Under the pieces are notes generated by a model. It searched no databases, was not told the origin of the DNA, and saw nothing but the letters and a program-made list of their open reading frames with translations. This document shows, in pieces, positions 19,916-27,849 of a stretch of 64,000 nucleotides of DNA (its first letter is position 1; the number at the start of each line of letters is the position of its first letter). The position numbers were made by a program, and so were the translations under genes. The stretch covers positions 1 to 64,000 of the forward strand of contig CALKKV010000026.1 of assembly GCA_937992195.1 (NCBI GenBank), read 5' to 3'. This stretch comes from an uncultured Gammaproteobacteria bacterium. Its GTDB lineage: Bacteria; Pseudomonadota; Gammaproteobacteria; Arenicellales; Poriferihabitantaceae.

Positions 19916-20685
19916 GATAAAAATGCCTTACCGATAACCGGTGTGGATGGGCAGGCCATATCGCTCATTTCAATTGGGTCAGATAAAAACGCCTGACGAC
20001 CGGCTGAAACCGCGTCCGAAAATGCCTTAGCCATTGCCGCAGGATCTCCTGCTTTGGCAACCGCCGTATTCAACAACACCGCATCGCAGCCTAATTCCAT
20101 CGCATGTGCAGCATGGGAAGGCAGTCCGATCCCAGCGTCGACAACAATAGGCACTTCGTTAAAATGTGCACGTAGGCTGCGCAGTCCATACTCATTGTTT
20201 AATCCTCGTGCGGAACCAATGGGTGCGCCCCAAGGCATTAACACTTCGCAACCTACCTGCAATAGCTTATCCGCCACCACTAAATCTTCAGTGGTATAGG
20301 GAAACACTTGAAAGCCATCCTGCGTAAGTTCTCGCGCAGCTTCGACCAGGCCGTAAACATCAGGTTGCAAAGTATCCGCATTGCCAATCACTTCAAGCTT
20401 AATCCAGTTCGTCGCGAACACTTCTCTCGCCATCTGTGCTGTGGTTACTGCTTCTTTAACCGAGTAACAGGAAGCAGTATTCGGCAAAACGCGAACGCCA
20501 AGCTCTTTAATCAAGTTCCAAAAATCCTGCCCCGCGTTACTGCCCCCTGACTCCCGTCTCAGTGACACGGTGACGACGTCCACTTTTGACAGTTTTATCG
20601 ACTCGGCCAAAACACTTGGCGAAGGATATTGTGCAGTGCCCAAAAGTAGTGGATTATTAATTTCTGTTCCGTAAAAAGTTGGCAT
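19912..20685 (-). CDS. thiG: Thiazole synthase
   Basis: This 257-residue enzyme makes the thiazole ring from deoxyxylulose phosphate, dehydroglycine and ThiS thiocarboxylate. The Schiff-base lysine is in [10 protein letters not shown] near residue 95. Other family marks are [10 protein letters not shown] at the start, [13 protein letters not shown], and [19 protein letters not shown] near 180, where the phosphate binds. It sits two bases after the thiS stop. Confidence 0.97.
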   Translation of the reverse strand: MPTFYGTEINNPLLLGTAQYPSPSVLAESIKLSKVDVVTVSLRRESGGSNAGQDFWNLIKELGVRVLPNTASCYSVKEAVTTAQMAREVFATNWIKLEVIGNADTLQPDVYGLVEAARELTQDGFQVFPYTTEDLVVADKLLQVGCEVLMPWGAPIGSARGLNNEYGLRSLRAHFNEVPIVVDAGIGLPSHAAHAMELGCDAVLLNTAVAKAGDPAAMAKAFSDAVSAGRQAFLSDPIEMSDMACPSTPVIGKAFLS

Positions 20686-20687
20686 AC

Positions 20688-20885
20688 CTAGCCGCCCTCT
20701 ATAGGAGCAACCACTTCAATGCGGTCACCCTCTGTTAATTTTGTTTCTGTGCGCAGCTCACGATGCACAAATGTGCCATTTAATGCTGTGGCGATAGATG
20801 GATTTTCATACCCGCATTCCACCAGCACCTGATCCAGCAGGTCAGACGTCACCTCTCGCTCCTCTCCATTGACTATTATGCGCAT
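20688..20885 (-). CDS. thiS: Sulfur carrier protein ThiS
   Basis: This 65-residue ubiquitin-like protein ends in the required Gly-Gly (VVAPIEGG), which ThiF-type enzymes adenylate and convert to a thiocarboxylate. It starts with [12 protein letters not shown] and carries the usual [11 protein letters not shown] segment. It overlaps the thiO stop by ten bases. No thiF is present in the window, so another E1-like enzyme elsewhere must activate it. Confidence 0.96.
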   Translation of the reverse strand: MRIIVNGEEREVTSDLLDQVLVECGYENPSIATALNGTFVHRELRTETKLTEGDRIEVVAPIEGG

Positions 20886-21883
20886 AACGGCAACGCTGCG
20901 AATAAATCTGGCTGCTCAAGGGCATCCGCCGCCTGTCGCGCCATCGCCGGGCTGAGTAAAAAGCCGTGACGATACAATCCATTGATATAGAGCACATTGT
21001 CTTTGCGATACACTGCAGGCAGGTTATCGCGAAATGACGGTCTAACATCCACACCAATCTCCACGACTTCGGCCTCGCCCAACTCAGGGTGCAATGCATA
21101 AGCTGCGCTTAACAATTCCAGCATTGAACGCGCGGTGATTCTTCCTCTTTGACTACTCTCGATCATCGTAGCGCCGAGCATAAATTGATGCTCCTCTCTC
21201 GGCACGAGATACATCGGATAACGCGGGTGCAACAATCGAACAGGTCGGGATAACGCAACTTCTTCAGAATGCAGAATCAACATCTCCCCTTTCACACCGC
21301 GCAGTTCCGACAGTTTTTCTTTCGCGGCAAAGCCGCGGCAGTCGAGAATATGGGCATTGGGAAAATCACTTTGAAGTGCTGCTGCAGTCACTTCGGTATC
21401 AAATTGTATTTCGACATTATGCACATTTAAGTATTCTGACAAATCCGCGAGCGCCTTACGGGGATCGAGATGTGCCTCTTGTTCAAACAACAGGGCTTGT
21501 TCAAATCTTCCCGCGAGGTCGGGTTCAATTGCATTAATTTCTTCACCAGACAACCAGCGATAAGTGTCAGTTAAACGAGCAAATCGCTTTAGCTCGCGAA
21601 GGTCTCTTTTAGGTGAAACTACCAGACTGCCCTGCCGAATAACTTGTTTGGTATGGGACTGCCACCAGTCTGCGGCAATCATGCCGCCATCGACAACCGC
21701 TTGTTCAGCACTTTCACGTTCGCACCAAGGCGCTAACATGCCGCCGGCAAACCACGAACATGCAGATTCACCAAGGGTTTGTGAACGTTCGAAAATATGT
21801 ACATCCATCCCGCGATCAACCAATTCACAAGCGCAAGTCAGGCCTGCGACCCCTGCTCCAATTATACAAACAGAATGTGTCAC
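20876..21883 (-). CDS. thiO: Glycine oxidase ThiO
   Basis: This 335-residue FAD enzyme makes dehydroglycine from glycine for thiazole synthesis in aerobes. The FAD motif VCIIGAGVAGLTCACEL is near residue 5, followed by HIFERSQTLGE. The C-terminal part has HPRYPMYLVPREEHQFMLGAT, cut here to MYLVPREEHQFMLGAT, and INGLYRHGFLLSPAMA, both typical of DAO-type oxidases. It overlaps thiD by four bases (ATGA) and thiS by ten. Confidence 0.95.
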   Translation of the reverse strand: MTHSVCIIGAGVAGLTCACELVDRGMDVHIFERSQTLGESACSWFAGGMLAPWCERESAEQAVVDGGMIAADWWQSHTKQVIRQGSLVVSPKRDLRELKRFARLTDTYRWLSGEEINAIEPDLAGRFEQALLFEQEAHLDPRKALADLSEYLNVHNVEIQFDTEVTAAALQSDFPNAHILDCRGFAAKEKLSELRGVKGEMLILHSEEVALSRPVRLLHPRYPMYLVPREEHQFMLGATMIESSQRGRITARSMLELLSAAYALHPELGEAEVVEIGVDVRPSFRDNLPAVYRKDNVLYINGLYRHGFLLSPAMARQAADALEQPDLFAALPLCA

Positions 21884-22719
21884 CAGATTGCGTGGAAATG
21901 ATGTACTGGTCCATGACCGCTGCCAACCTTAAGTTGATCCGCCTGCAATATCGCCTGGTGTAAATAGCGATGTGCGTTGGATACCGCCTCAGTGAGCTGC
22001 TGCCCTTTCGCCAGGTTTGCTGCAATGGCAGACGACAATGTGCATCCGGTTCCATGGGTATTCTTGGTGTCGATTCTCCGGGAAGTAAAACAAACCGGCT
22101 CCGCATTATTCTCAATCAACCAGTCATCACATTGCTCACCAGACGCATGTCCTCCTTTCATTAACACCGCGTTCGCACCCAACGCACAAATCGCACTCCC
22201 CTGATGCTTCGCTATTTCAGAATCAGTGGCTTCCGCACCCCCTAACAATTCGGCAGCTTCAGGTAAGTTTGGCGTGACAAGAGTCGACAATGGCAACAAA
22301 ACTTCTTTTAGCGAGATTATTGCTTCTTTGGCCAGCAAACGATCCCCTGATTTCGCTACCATCACAGGATCCAGAACAACTGCGCCATCAAACTCTTTGA
22401 TTCCATCGGCGACCACTTGAATAATCTCAGGCGTAGCCAACATCCCAATCTTGATCGCAGCGACATTTAAATCAGAGAGAACTGCATCTATTTGCGCGCG
22501 AATCACGTCTGTTGGTATTCCATGAACCGCGGTCACACCAAGAGTGTTTTGCGCGGTAACAGCGGTGATGACGCTTGCTCCATAGATGCCCAACGCAGAG
22601 AACGCTTTCAAATCAGCTTGAATACCGGCACCACCACCACTATCCGAACCCGCTATAGTTAGCGCGATGGCAGCAGATTGATCGGCAGAAGACGATGCAG
22701 ATGGAGAATTGGTAGACAC
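21880..22719 (-). CDS. thiD: Hydroxymethylpyrimidine/phosphomethylpyrimidine kinase
   Basis: This 279-residue ribokinase-type enzyme phosphorylates HMP twice. Landmarks are TIAGSDSGGGAGIQADLKAF near residue 21, KIGMLATPEII near 92, VVLDPVMVAKSGDRLL near 115, and the anion-hole motif NTHGTGCTLSSAIAANLA near 224. The start is GTG at 22719, preceded by GAGAAAGA. It is the first gene after the TPP riboswitch. No ThiE or other fusion is present. Confidence 0.96.
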   Translation of the reverse strand: MSTNSPSASSSADQSAAIALTIAGSDSGGGAGIQADLKAFSALGIYGASVITAVTAQNTLGVTAVHGIPTDVIRAQIDAVLSDLNVAAIKIGMLATPEIIQVVADGIKEFDGAVVLDPVMVAKSGDRLLAKEAIISLKEVLLPLSTLVTPNLPEAAELLGGAEATDSEIAKHQGSAICALGANAVLMKGGHASGEQCDDWLIENNAEPVCFTSRRIDTKNTHGTGCTLSSAIAANLAKGQQLTEAVSNAHRYLHQAILQADQLKVGSGHGPVHHFHAIW

Positions 22720-22722
22720 GCT

Positions 22723-22775
22723 CTTTCTCAGTCACAAATAGTAAAATTCGTACCGGAAAGCCAACGAGGAGAAAG
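22723..22775 (-). promoter_or_regulatory. Possible expression platform hiding the thiD ribosome-binding site
   Basis: On the minus strand CTTTCTC (22775-22769) is fully complementary to GAGAAAG (22729-22723), the ribosome-binding site before the thiD GTG. No T-run follows, so translational rather than terminator control is likely. Confidence 0.45.
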
Positions 22776-22800
22776 CGGATACTGTGGGAATCTAGAGAGA

Positions 22801-22884
22801 AACCGTTTCCTTCGCCAGCATTACCCGGGGCAGGTTCGATGGGTCGGTATTCACCTCTCAGCCTAAAATGGCGCCCCAACGGTG
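22801..22884 (-). ncRNA. TPP (thi-box) riboswitch
   Basis: Read on the minus strand, this contains the conserved thi-box pieces in order: the outer stem strand ACCGTT, GGGGC, CTGAGAGGTGA, ACCC, ATCGAACCTG, CGGGTAATGCTGGCGAAGG, and the closing strand AACGGT. The outer stem pairs 22878-22883 with 22802-22807. It lies about 80 bases before the thiD GTG, where TPP binding should lower expression of the whole operon. Confidence 0.96.
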
Positions 22885-22942
22885 GTTAAAGGATATCAAT
22901 CTAATGGCAACAAATCAATTTGATTGCCTGCTTTAAGCAAAC

Positions 22943-23806
22943 CTAGCCAAAGAACTGCGAGCCGTAGACAGCGAACAGAACAATCGACCCACCAACTAGA
23001 GTTAGCACCGACGGAACTTCACTCAAAAATACCCAAGCCCATAGTGGCGCTAGTGGCGTTTCAAGTGAACTGATTAATGCGGTTTCCGCTGCCGGTAACC
23101 TTTTCGCGCCCTCAGCTAAAGTTACTGATGCAATAGAAAACACCAAACCGAAGCCGCCCATAATCAGAATTTCGAAATACGAAGCGACAAAAGGGTCGCA
23201 AAATACACATGCAACAAGAATCAAAATACATGAAAGAAGAACTGCGGGCCCCGCGGCAGGTGTGTTTGGATATCGCCTATAGATACAAACAAAAAGAGCC
23301 ATGGCAATGGTCATTCCAAGGGCCAGCATATCTCCAGTGAGATAGACTGCACCCAAAGAACCGAAAAAAATTATCGTCACACCAAGTAGTGCGACCACGC
23401 TAGAAGTCAATACAATGGCACTCGGCTTTTCGTTTACCCAAACCCACATCATTGCAGCAGCGATAAAGGGAGAAGCAGCATAGATTAAGGAAACATTCGC
23501 AATGGAGGTATGTTTAAACGCGGGTATAAATGCCATGGCCCCTACGGCTCCAACTATTGCGGCGATCACACCCGGCTTCCCAATACAACCAAACTCCTTT
23601 CCAGTATCACCACGGTAAACCACGTAACAGGTCGTAAAAACAGCAGCAAATAAACCGCGCCAGAAAATAGTTACCCAAGCGTCGGCAGAAATACCTTTAA
23701 CGAATAACCCAGCGCTGCTAAAAAAGACAGCAGAAACGACCAGAAGCAAAACACCTGTAACTGGCCGCTTCTTACAAAGCGAACCGGTAGATAGCAGATT
23801 GCTCAC
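22943..23806 (-). CDS. EamA-type drug/metabolite transporter (DMT family)
   Basis: The GTG at 23806 overlaps the preceding stop as GTGA and is preferred to an upstream ATG that would overlap by 37 bases. The 287-residue protein has about ten membrane helices in two EamA repeats; the second contains GFGLVFSIASVTLAEGAKRLPA near residue 215 and SSLETPLAPLWAWVFLSEVP. DMT proteins export amino acids, nucleobases or other metabolites. It lies just upstream of the thiamin riboswitch on the same strand, but the riboswitch should have its own promoter. Confidence 0.88.
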   Translation of the reverse strand: MSNLLSTGSLCKKRPVTGVLLLVVSAVFFSSAGLFVKGISADAWVTIFWRGLFAAVFTTCYVVYRGDTGKEFGCIGKPGVIAAIVGAVGAMAFIPAFKHTSIANVSLIYAASPFIAAAMMWVWVNEKPSAIVLTSSVVALLGVTIIFFGSLGAVYLTGDMLALGMTIAMALFVCIYRRYPNTPAAGPAVLLSCILILVACVFCDPFVASYFEILIMGGFGLVFSIASVTLAEGAKRLPAAETALISSLETPLAPLWAWVFLSEVPSVLTLVGGSIVLFAVYGSQFFG

Positions 23807-24255
23807 GCTTTTTTCCAGTCCCCAACTGTATTCCACCATCGATAAGGATTATCGGAATCGTCTAAACCAGTCGTGGCGGAACGCAGAAACGGCTCCACTG
23901 AGATGGGCGGTTCGTAATAACTATGGAAGTTATATATGATCTCCAACAGTGACTTAAGCAGGCTTTCATCCGGTGGAATAGCCAGGCGCATTTCCACGAT
24001 ATTTGGGCGTTTTCGCAGATCATTTTCAGCCCCTGTGGGCGTCCCTTCCATCGGCCGGTAATATTCCAATCCAGCGGCCGATACAAACGCGTTTCGGTCT
24101 GTTTTTCCGTATTCAAAGTTATGTATTTTGATCATTTCTTCAAAGATACGGTCAAGATCTTCATGTGGTCCAGAGAAGGAAATGCGCCAAAATGGCTGCA
24201 TTTTAAGTGCTGGAATAGAGAGACCGCTTTCCAAAATCTTAAGATGAGATTGCAT
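23803..24255 (-). CDS. Hypothetical protein, possible NIF3/CutA-like ferredoxin fold
   Basis: This 150-residue soluble protein has no family I recognise firmly. The second half (VEMRLAIPPDESLLKSLLEI then FHSYYEPPISV) loosely resembles the CutA-like segment of NIF3-family proteins (HPYEEP). It overlaps the EamA gene by four bases and is divergent from the WYL regulator across 110 bases that carry a palindrome. The pair is therefore a likely target of that regulator. Confidence 0.6.
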   Translation of the reverse strand: MQSHLKILESGLSIPALKMQPFWRISFSGPHEDLDRIFEEMIKIHNFEYGKTDRNAFVSAAGLEYYRPMEGTPTGAENDLRKRPNIVEMRLAIPPDESLLKSLLEIIYNFHSYYEPPISVEPFLRSATTGLDDSDNPYRWWNTVGDWKKA

Positions 24256-24301
24256 ATACGCCTGCTTATATTGAAAACCAGATTCAAATTCTAAATCGTC
24301 C

Positions 24302-24325
24302 CTACTGACATCTAAGTGTCAGTAG
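24302..24325. promoter_or_regulatory. Palindromic operator candidate (9-bp arms)
   Basis: CTACTGACA at 24302-24310 and TGTCAGTAG at 24317-24325 form perfect nine-base arms around TCTAAG. It lies in the short divergent region between the WYL regulator and the hypothetical-EamA pair. That fits an operator for autoregulation and control of the divergent unit. Confidence 0.65.
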
Positions 24326-24366
24326 TGTTATGTTAGTTTAATAGTGGACTTCCCTTGGTATAGGTG

Positions 24367-25023
24367 ATGAATAAAACAGAAAGGATGTTTGAAATTATTC
24401 AAATTCTTCGCAGTCACACTCGTTCTGTAACCGCTGAACAATTAGCAACTGAGCTGGAAGTTTCAGTTAGGACAATCTACAGGGATATTCAGGCTTTACA
24501 ATCAATGCGAACACCGATTGATGGTGAAGCTGGCGTTGGTTATCTGATGCGAAGCGGCTACGATTTACCGCCAATTAACTTTAGTGCAAATGAACTGGAA
24601 GCCATTGTTGTAGGTTTAAACCTATTAACGAGAACGGGAGATCGCAGCCTGCAGAAAGCGGCAAAGAGCGTGTCAAACAAAATCGAGTCTGCGCGAGGAA
24701 AAATTGATAGCCTAGTTGTTTCAGGATGGGGAGTAGAAATACCTGAAGAAGTAGATATTGAAATTTTTCGAGCAGCTATTCGCTCGGAACAGAAGCTACG
24801 AATCCAATACAGGGACGATCAAGGGAATGAAACCCGACGTCGCATTTTACCTGTGGCAATGGTTTACTATATCGAAGTTGTTGTTCTCGCGGCCTGGTGT
24901 GAACTCAGAAAAGACTTCAGACATTTCAGGGTCGATCGCATTGTTCAATGTGAAGTTGTCAATCAGTTCTTTCGCACACGTGGTGCAACCTTGCGTCAGG
25001 AGTGGCACTCGACTTCGCATTAA
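24367..25023 (+). CDS. YafY-type HTH_11-WYL transcriptional regulator
   Basis: The ATG at 24367 follows AGGTG; a GTG one codon earlier is also possible. The 218-residue protein has an N-terminal winged helix (TERMFEIIQILRSH then LEVSVRTIYRDIQALQSM) and a C-terminal WYL domain (LRIQYRD near residue 149, ILPVAMVYYIEVVVLAAWCE near 165, RHFRVDRI near 197). The tryptophan of WYL is replaced in the usual place by IEVVVLAAW. Such proteins repress or activate small neighbouring operons in response to an unknown ligand. Confidence 0.92.
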   Translation: MNKTERMFEIIQILRSHTRSVTAEQLATELEVSVRTIYRDIQALQSMRTPIDGEAGVGYLMRSGYDLPPINFSANELEAIVVGLNLLTRTGDRSLQKAAKSVSNKIESARGKIDSLVVSGWGVEIPEEVDIEIFRAAIRSEQKLRIQYRDDQGNETRRRILPVAMVYYIEVVVLAAWCELRKDFRHFRVDRIVQCEVVNQFFRTRGATLRQEWHSTSH

Positions 25024-25100
25024 TCAGCGAATGTGCTCTCAATACACACGCAATAAGCGAACCCGATCCTTCAAAATAACGAGATAAGCTCGAATATTGT

Positions 25101-25123
25101 ATGACCGAACCCTAAGCGGTCAT
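25101..25123. other. Hairpin in the convergent gap after the WYL gene
   Basis: ATGACCG (25101-25107) pairs perfectly with CGGTCAT (25117-25123) around nine bases and is followed by only a short T run. It may be a weak terminator. The next bases (GTGGTCTGTCCC, 25139-25150) resemble the ends of GGGACA-type mobile elements, without any transposase. Confidence 0.4.
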
Positions 25124-25177
25124 TTGAGGGTGTAACCGTGGTCTGTCCCAATTAGTTACAATTAGTTAGAACAACCC

Positions 25178-25576
25178 TTATTCAAAGCTGTAAATAACAG
25201 GCTCGGTGTAACTGCTTGAAAATCCATTCACATCGACCGCTTGTACAGAAAACTCGTAGTCGTCACCGGCGTCACCGCTAACACTCAGGTTAAGCCCTAT
25301 GCTAGGCGAGGGAATATTTCGAAAAGTGTACGATTGCGTCACGCTAGCATTGCGGTAACGAAGTCGATAATAGGCAATCTCGTCAATGCCTAACACTTCA
25401 TTGTTTTCACGCATCACAGGACGTTGCCAAGTCAGAGTAAGCTCCTTTTTTAACGACTCATCTTCGAACAAGATCATGGTAATTGTTGCCACCAGATTGC
25501 TGTTACTGTTTTTGTTTTGTGCAACAGCGATGCTCGCATAAACGAATAGAGCCAGCAGTAAACTTAATCTAAACAC
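25178..25576 (-). CDS. Secreted fibronectin type III-like protein
   Basis: This 132-residue protein has a signal peptide (MFRLSLLLALFVYASIAVA, cut before QNK). The rest looks like one FN3-type beta sandwich: LTWQRP near residue 46, YYRLRYRNASVTQSYTF near 67 and YEFSVQAVDVNGFSSSYTEP near 105. It starts two bases after the stop of the 623-residue secreted protein, so the two are probably a secreted pair. No function is assigned. Confidence 0.7.
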   Translation of the reverse strand: MFRLSLLLALFVYASIAVAQNKNSNSNLVATITMILFEDESLKKELTLTWQRPVMRENNEVLGIDEIAYYRLRYRNASVTQSYTFRNIPSPSIGLNLSVSGDAGDDYEFSVQAVDVNGFSSSYTEPVIYSFE

Positions 25577-25578
25577 AC

Positions 25579-27450
25579 TTAGCGCTCTTGTACCCGAAAA
25601 TTAATCGGCGGTTTAGGCGCAGAACTCGATAGTGTCCGGCAAGATGATATTCCGTCAGTAATCACTGCCCAATTACTTTCAATGGGAAGCACACGATATC
25701 CAATATCAAACACGCGATCCTCTGCGCTCGCGTTGGTAAACCTCCCTGTTTGTGGCTGATTGGTAATCGGGTCGGTACCGTTCATGATGCACAAGTTTCG
25801 ATTGCTTGGGTCAGGCCCCCATGTGGGCGCGTCTGTAAAATCCGGGTCCCAACTCAATCCATAATAACGGCAATTCCTAGCGCGGAACGTATCACAGGGG
25901 AGCAGCTCATCGGCACCTGGTACATTGGCTTGTTGCATTGCTCTAATGATATCCGCATTGAGTTCACGCGGGTCAGGTGGAGCGCAAGAATCATTATCAA
26001 TTAATCGCCCATGGTTGGTAATTCGAAGGCTGTATTCAACAATTGCATCGTAGTTCACTATTTCACACATACGCGGCATCAAAATCATTTGAGCCGCTAA
26101 GGCTCGAATAGGCCCTGCTGTAACACTGGCATAACTTACCCCAGGAAATTGCCCTGGCCCATCAATATATCGGTAAGGGTCGCGCATGGTTCGCTGTCCA
26201 GTTCTCCTACCCAGCTCTGGGTACCGCGCTCCGTTAAACTCTTGCCCAATCAACATTTCTCCCCAGTAGCGGCCAGCCAATTGAGTGTTGTGCTGAGCCG
26301 AGTCATCGCCGTCGCCCCAGACTGGGCCATTGGGACCAATATTCACTTGGTCAATCTCATGCACACTGACACCACCAATCCCGTTCTGAGTCGAGCTGGC
26401 AAGTTCTAAGGCATCTCCAAATTTTGGGTCTTTTGCCATCGCCGCAAAAAACACGGCAGCAGGAAACCGCCCAATAGATTGACCTGCGCCCGCACCAAAC
26501 CAACGATCACGATCACCATCGAGGTCATAAACATGATTGTAGACATCCTTTCCATAGGTCAACATCGAGGCCAAGGCAGGAGTAATTTCGTCCAAGCTGT
26601 GATCGTTAGATAACAAAACACTCAAATTACTGTGCCATTGTTGTGCCACAGTAGCGCCGTAGTCATCAGTGATCAAGTCGGCACGAAAAGCTCGACCGCC
26701 TTCAGAAAACCCGTCGCCATTGCGATCACGCATACTCAAGATTTCAAGATGGTGGGCCCATGTTCTTCGGATCTCTTCAAGACCTGCTGAATCCGTACCA
26801 TCAAAAAAGTCTCGCTTTGCTAGTCGACCAAAATCAAAGTCGTCTAGGCTCATTAACTCCTTGGTTGCTCGAATCACATTTGGACGCAGCACCGTCGCGC
26901 CAGCGTTTTCAGGTACTGAAGTCAGTACTGTGACCACGTTATACGAATCAATACAGCCGTTAAGTATGGCTCTGGTTCCACAATTCCCATACAGGCTTTG
27001 ATCACGCTCAATACCAGCAACTAACGAGGTTGCATAAGAAAAATCCCGAGGTAGTGCCACAGCAATGTTTTCACTGGCAACTTGATTCCCATAGTCATGG
27101 GTCAAAAAACCAGTTTTCTCTGGCACAGGGTTCTCATCCAAAAAAACGCCAGTACCACCACTCTGTGTCACACTGTTCAGCGTCACTTCGTTTTCGCCAA
27201 CAGCAGGAGCAAGCCAATAATCACCGTTCGCAAATTGACCGCAACGAGCCGGTGAACCATTTGAATCAAAATTCCATATAAAAGTGTTCGAACGTGAATC
27301 TCCATTTACCACTACCGACAGAGAATGCCCGGTACAAACTGAACTCGCATCATTCGAACCACAATCACAAGCCGCACGCGCTAGGCTACTTAAGCCCAAC
27401 AACAACAGTACAAGCGATATCTTTAAATGAAATGACTGAATATATGTCAT
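25579..27450 (-). CDS. Large secreted protein of unknown function
   Basis: This 623-residue protein begins with a signal peptide ending in ARAA before CDCGSND. Cysteines are frequent and paired (CDCG, CGQF, YGNCGTRAILNGC), which suggests a disulfide-stabilised periplasmic or extracellular protein. The middle (RTWAHHLEILSMRDRNGDGFSEGG near residue 233, and a second Asp-rich loop YDLDGDRDRWFGAG near 310) contains calcium-binding-type DxNxDG and DxDxDR motifs in a mainly helical stretch. I do not recognise a catalytic family. It is followed two bases later by the FN3-like protein. Confidence 0.68.
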   Translation of the reverse strand: MTYIQSFHLKISLVLLLLGLSSLARAACDCGSNDASSVCTGHSLSVVVNGDSRSNTFIWNFDSNGSPARCGQFANGDYWLAPAVGENEVTLNSVTQSGGTGVFLDENPVPEKTGFLTHDYGNQVASENIAVALPRDFSYATSLVAGIERDQSLYGNCGTRAILNGCIDSYNVVTVLTSVPENAGATVLRPNVIRATKELMSLDDFDFGRLAKRDFFDGTDSAGLEEIRRTWAHHLEILSMRDRNGDGFSEGGRAFRADLITDDYGATVAQQWHSNLSVLLSNDHSLDEITPALASMLTYGKDVYNHVYDLDGDRDRWFGAGAGQSIGRFPAAVFFAAMAKDPKFGDALELASSTQNGIGGVSVHEIDQVNIGPNGPVWGDGDDSAQHNTQLAGRYWGEMLIGQEFNGARYPELGRRTGQRTMRDPYRYIDGPGQFPGVSYASVTAGPIRALAAQMILMPRMCEIVNYDAIVEYSLRITNHGRLIDNDSCAPPDPRELNADIIRAMQQANVPGADELLPCDTFRARNCRYYGLSWDPDFTDAPTWGPDPSNRNLCIMNGTDPITNQPQTGRFTNASAEDRVFDIGYRVLPIESNWAVITDGISSCRTLSSSAPKPPINFRVQER

Positions 27451-27849
27451 TGTGTTTTTTGAATTGTTATTTTTATTATTTAAACGATCGTTAGCTCCTG
27501 CATATATTTAGACGCTAAGTTAAAGCAACTCAAGACAATCTAATATATAAACAACGCCTAACCCCTCCTACAAACAAGTTCTAACCACCTCTCATGATTA
27601 TTTTTAGAAGCTAGATGACTTGAATCTTCATTTTATCACAAAGAAACAAGTGTTTCTTAGAGCTCGGTGGCTAAGCCGTTTAGATCTTGTAACCTCGATC
27701 CATCCTTGCCTTCGATGAGTAAATGGCGAAAAGTGAACTGTGAACGGGACATGCATAATGGAAAACCGGGACACCCATTAGCCAGTCATGAGCCTTTATT
27801 CAAAGGCACTTCTAGTTCAATATTCTTTTGCAAGAATTAGAAAAACAAA
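27451..27849. other. Non-coding stretch with possible mobile-element scar
   Basis: This 399-base AT-rich stretch lies between the secreted-protein promoter side and the end of the heptosyltransferase gene. Near 27747-27780 the bases GGGACATG and CCGGGACACCC recall ends of insertion sequences that carry GGGACA motifs, but no transposase is present. No gene or terminator is evident. Confidence 0.35.

Noticed and set aside
22640..22879. 79-residue frame over the TPP riboswitch
   Set aside because: It lies over the conserved aptamer and has no family resemblance.
24118..24255. Riboswitch or terminator before the NIF3-like gene
   Set aside because: I found only the 24302-24325 palindrome, with no conserved RNA core.
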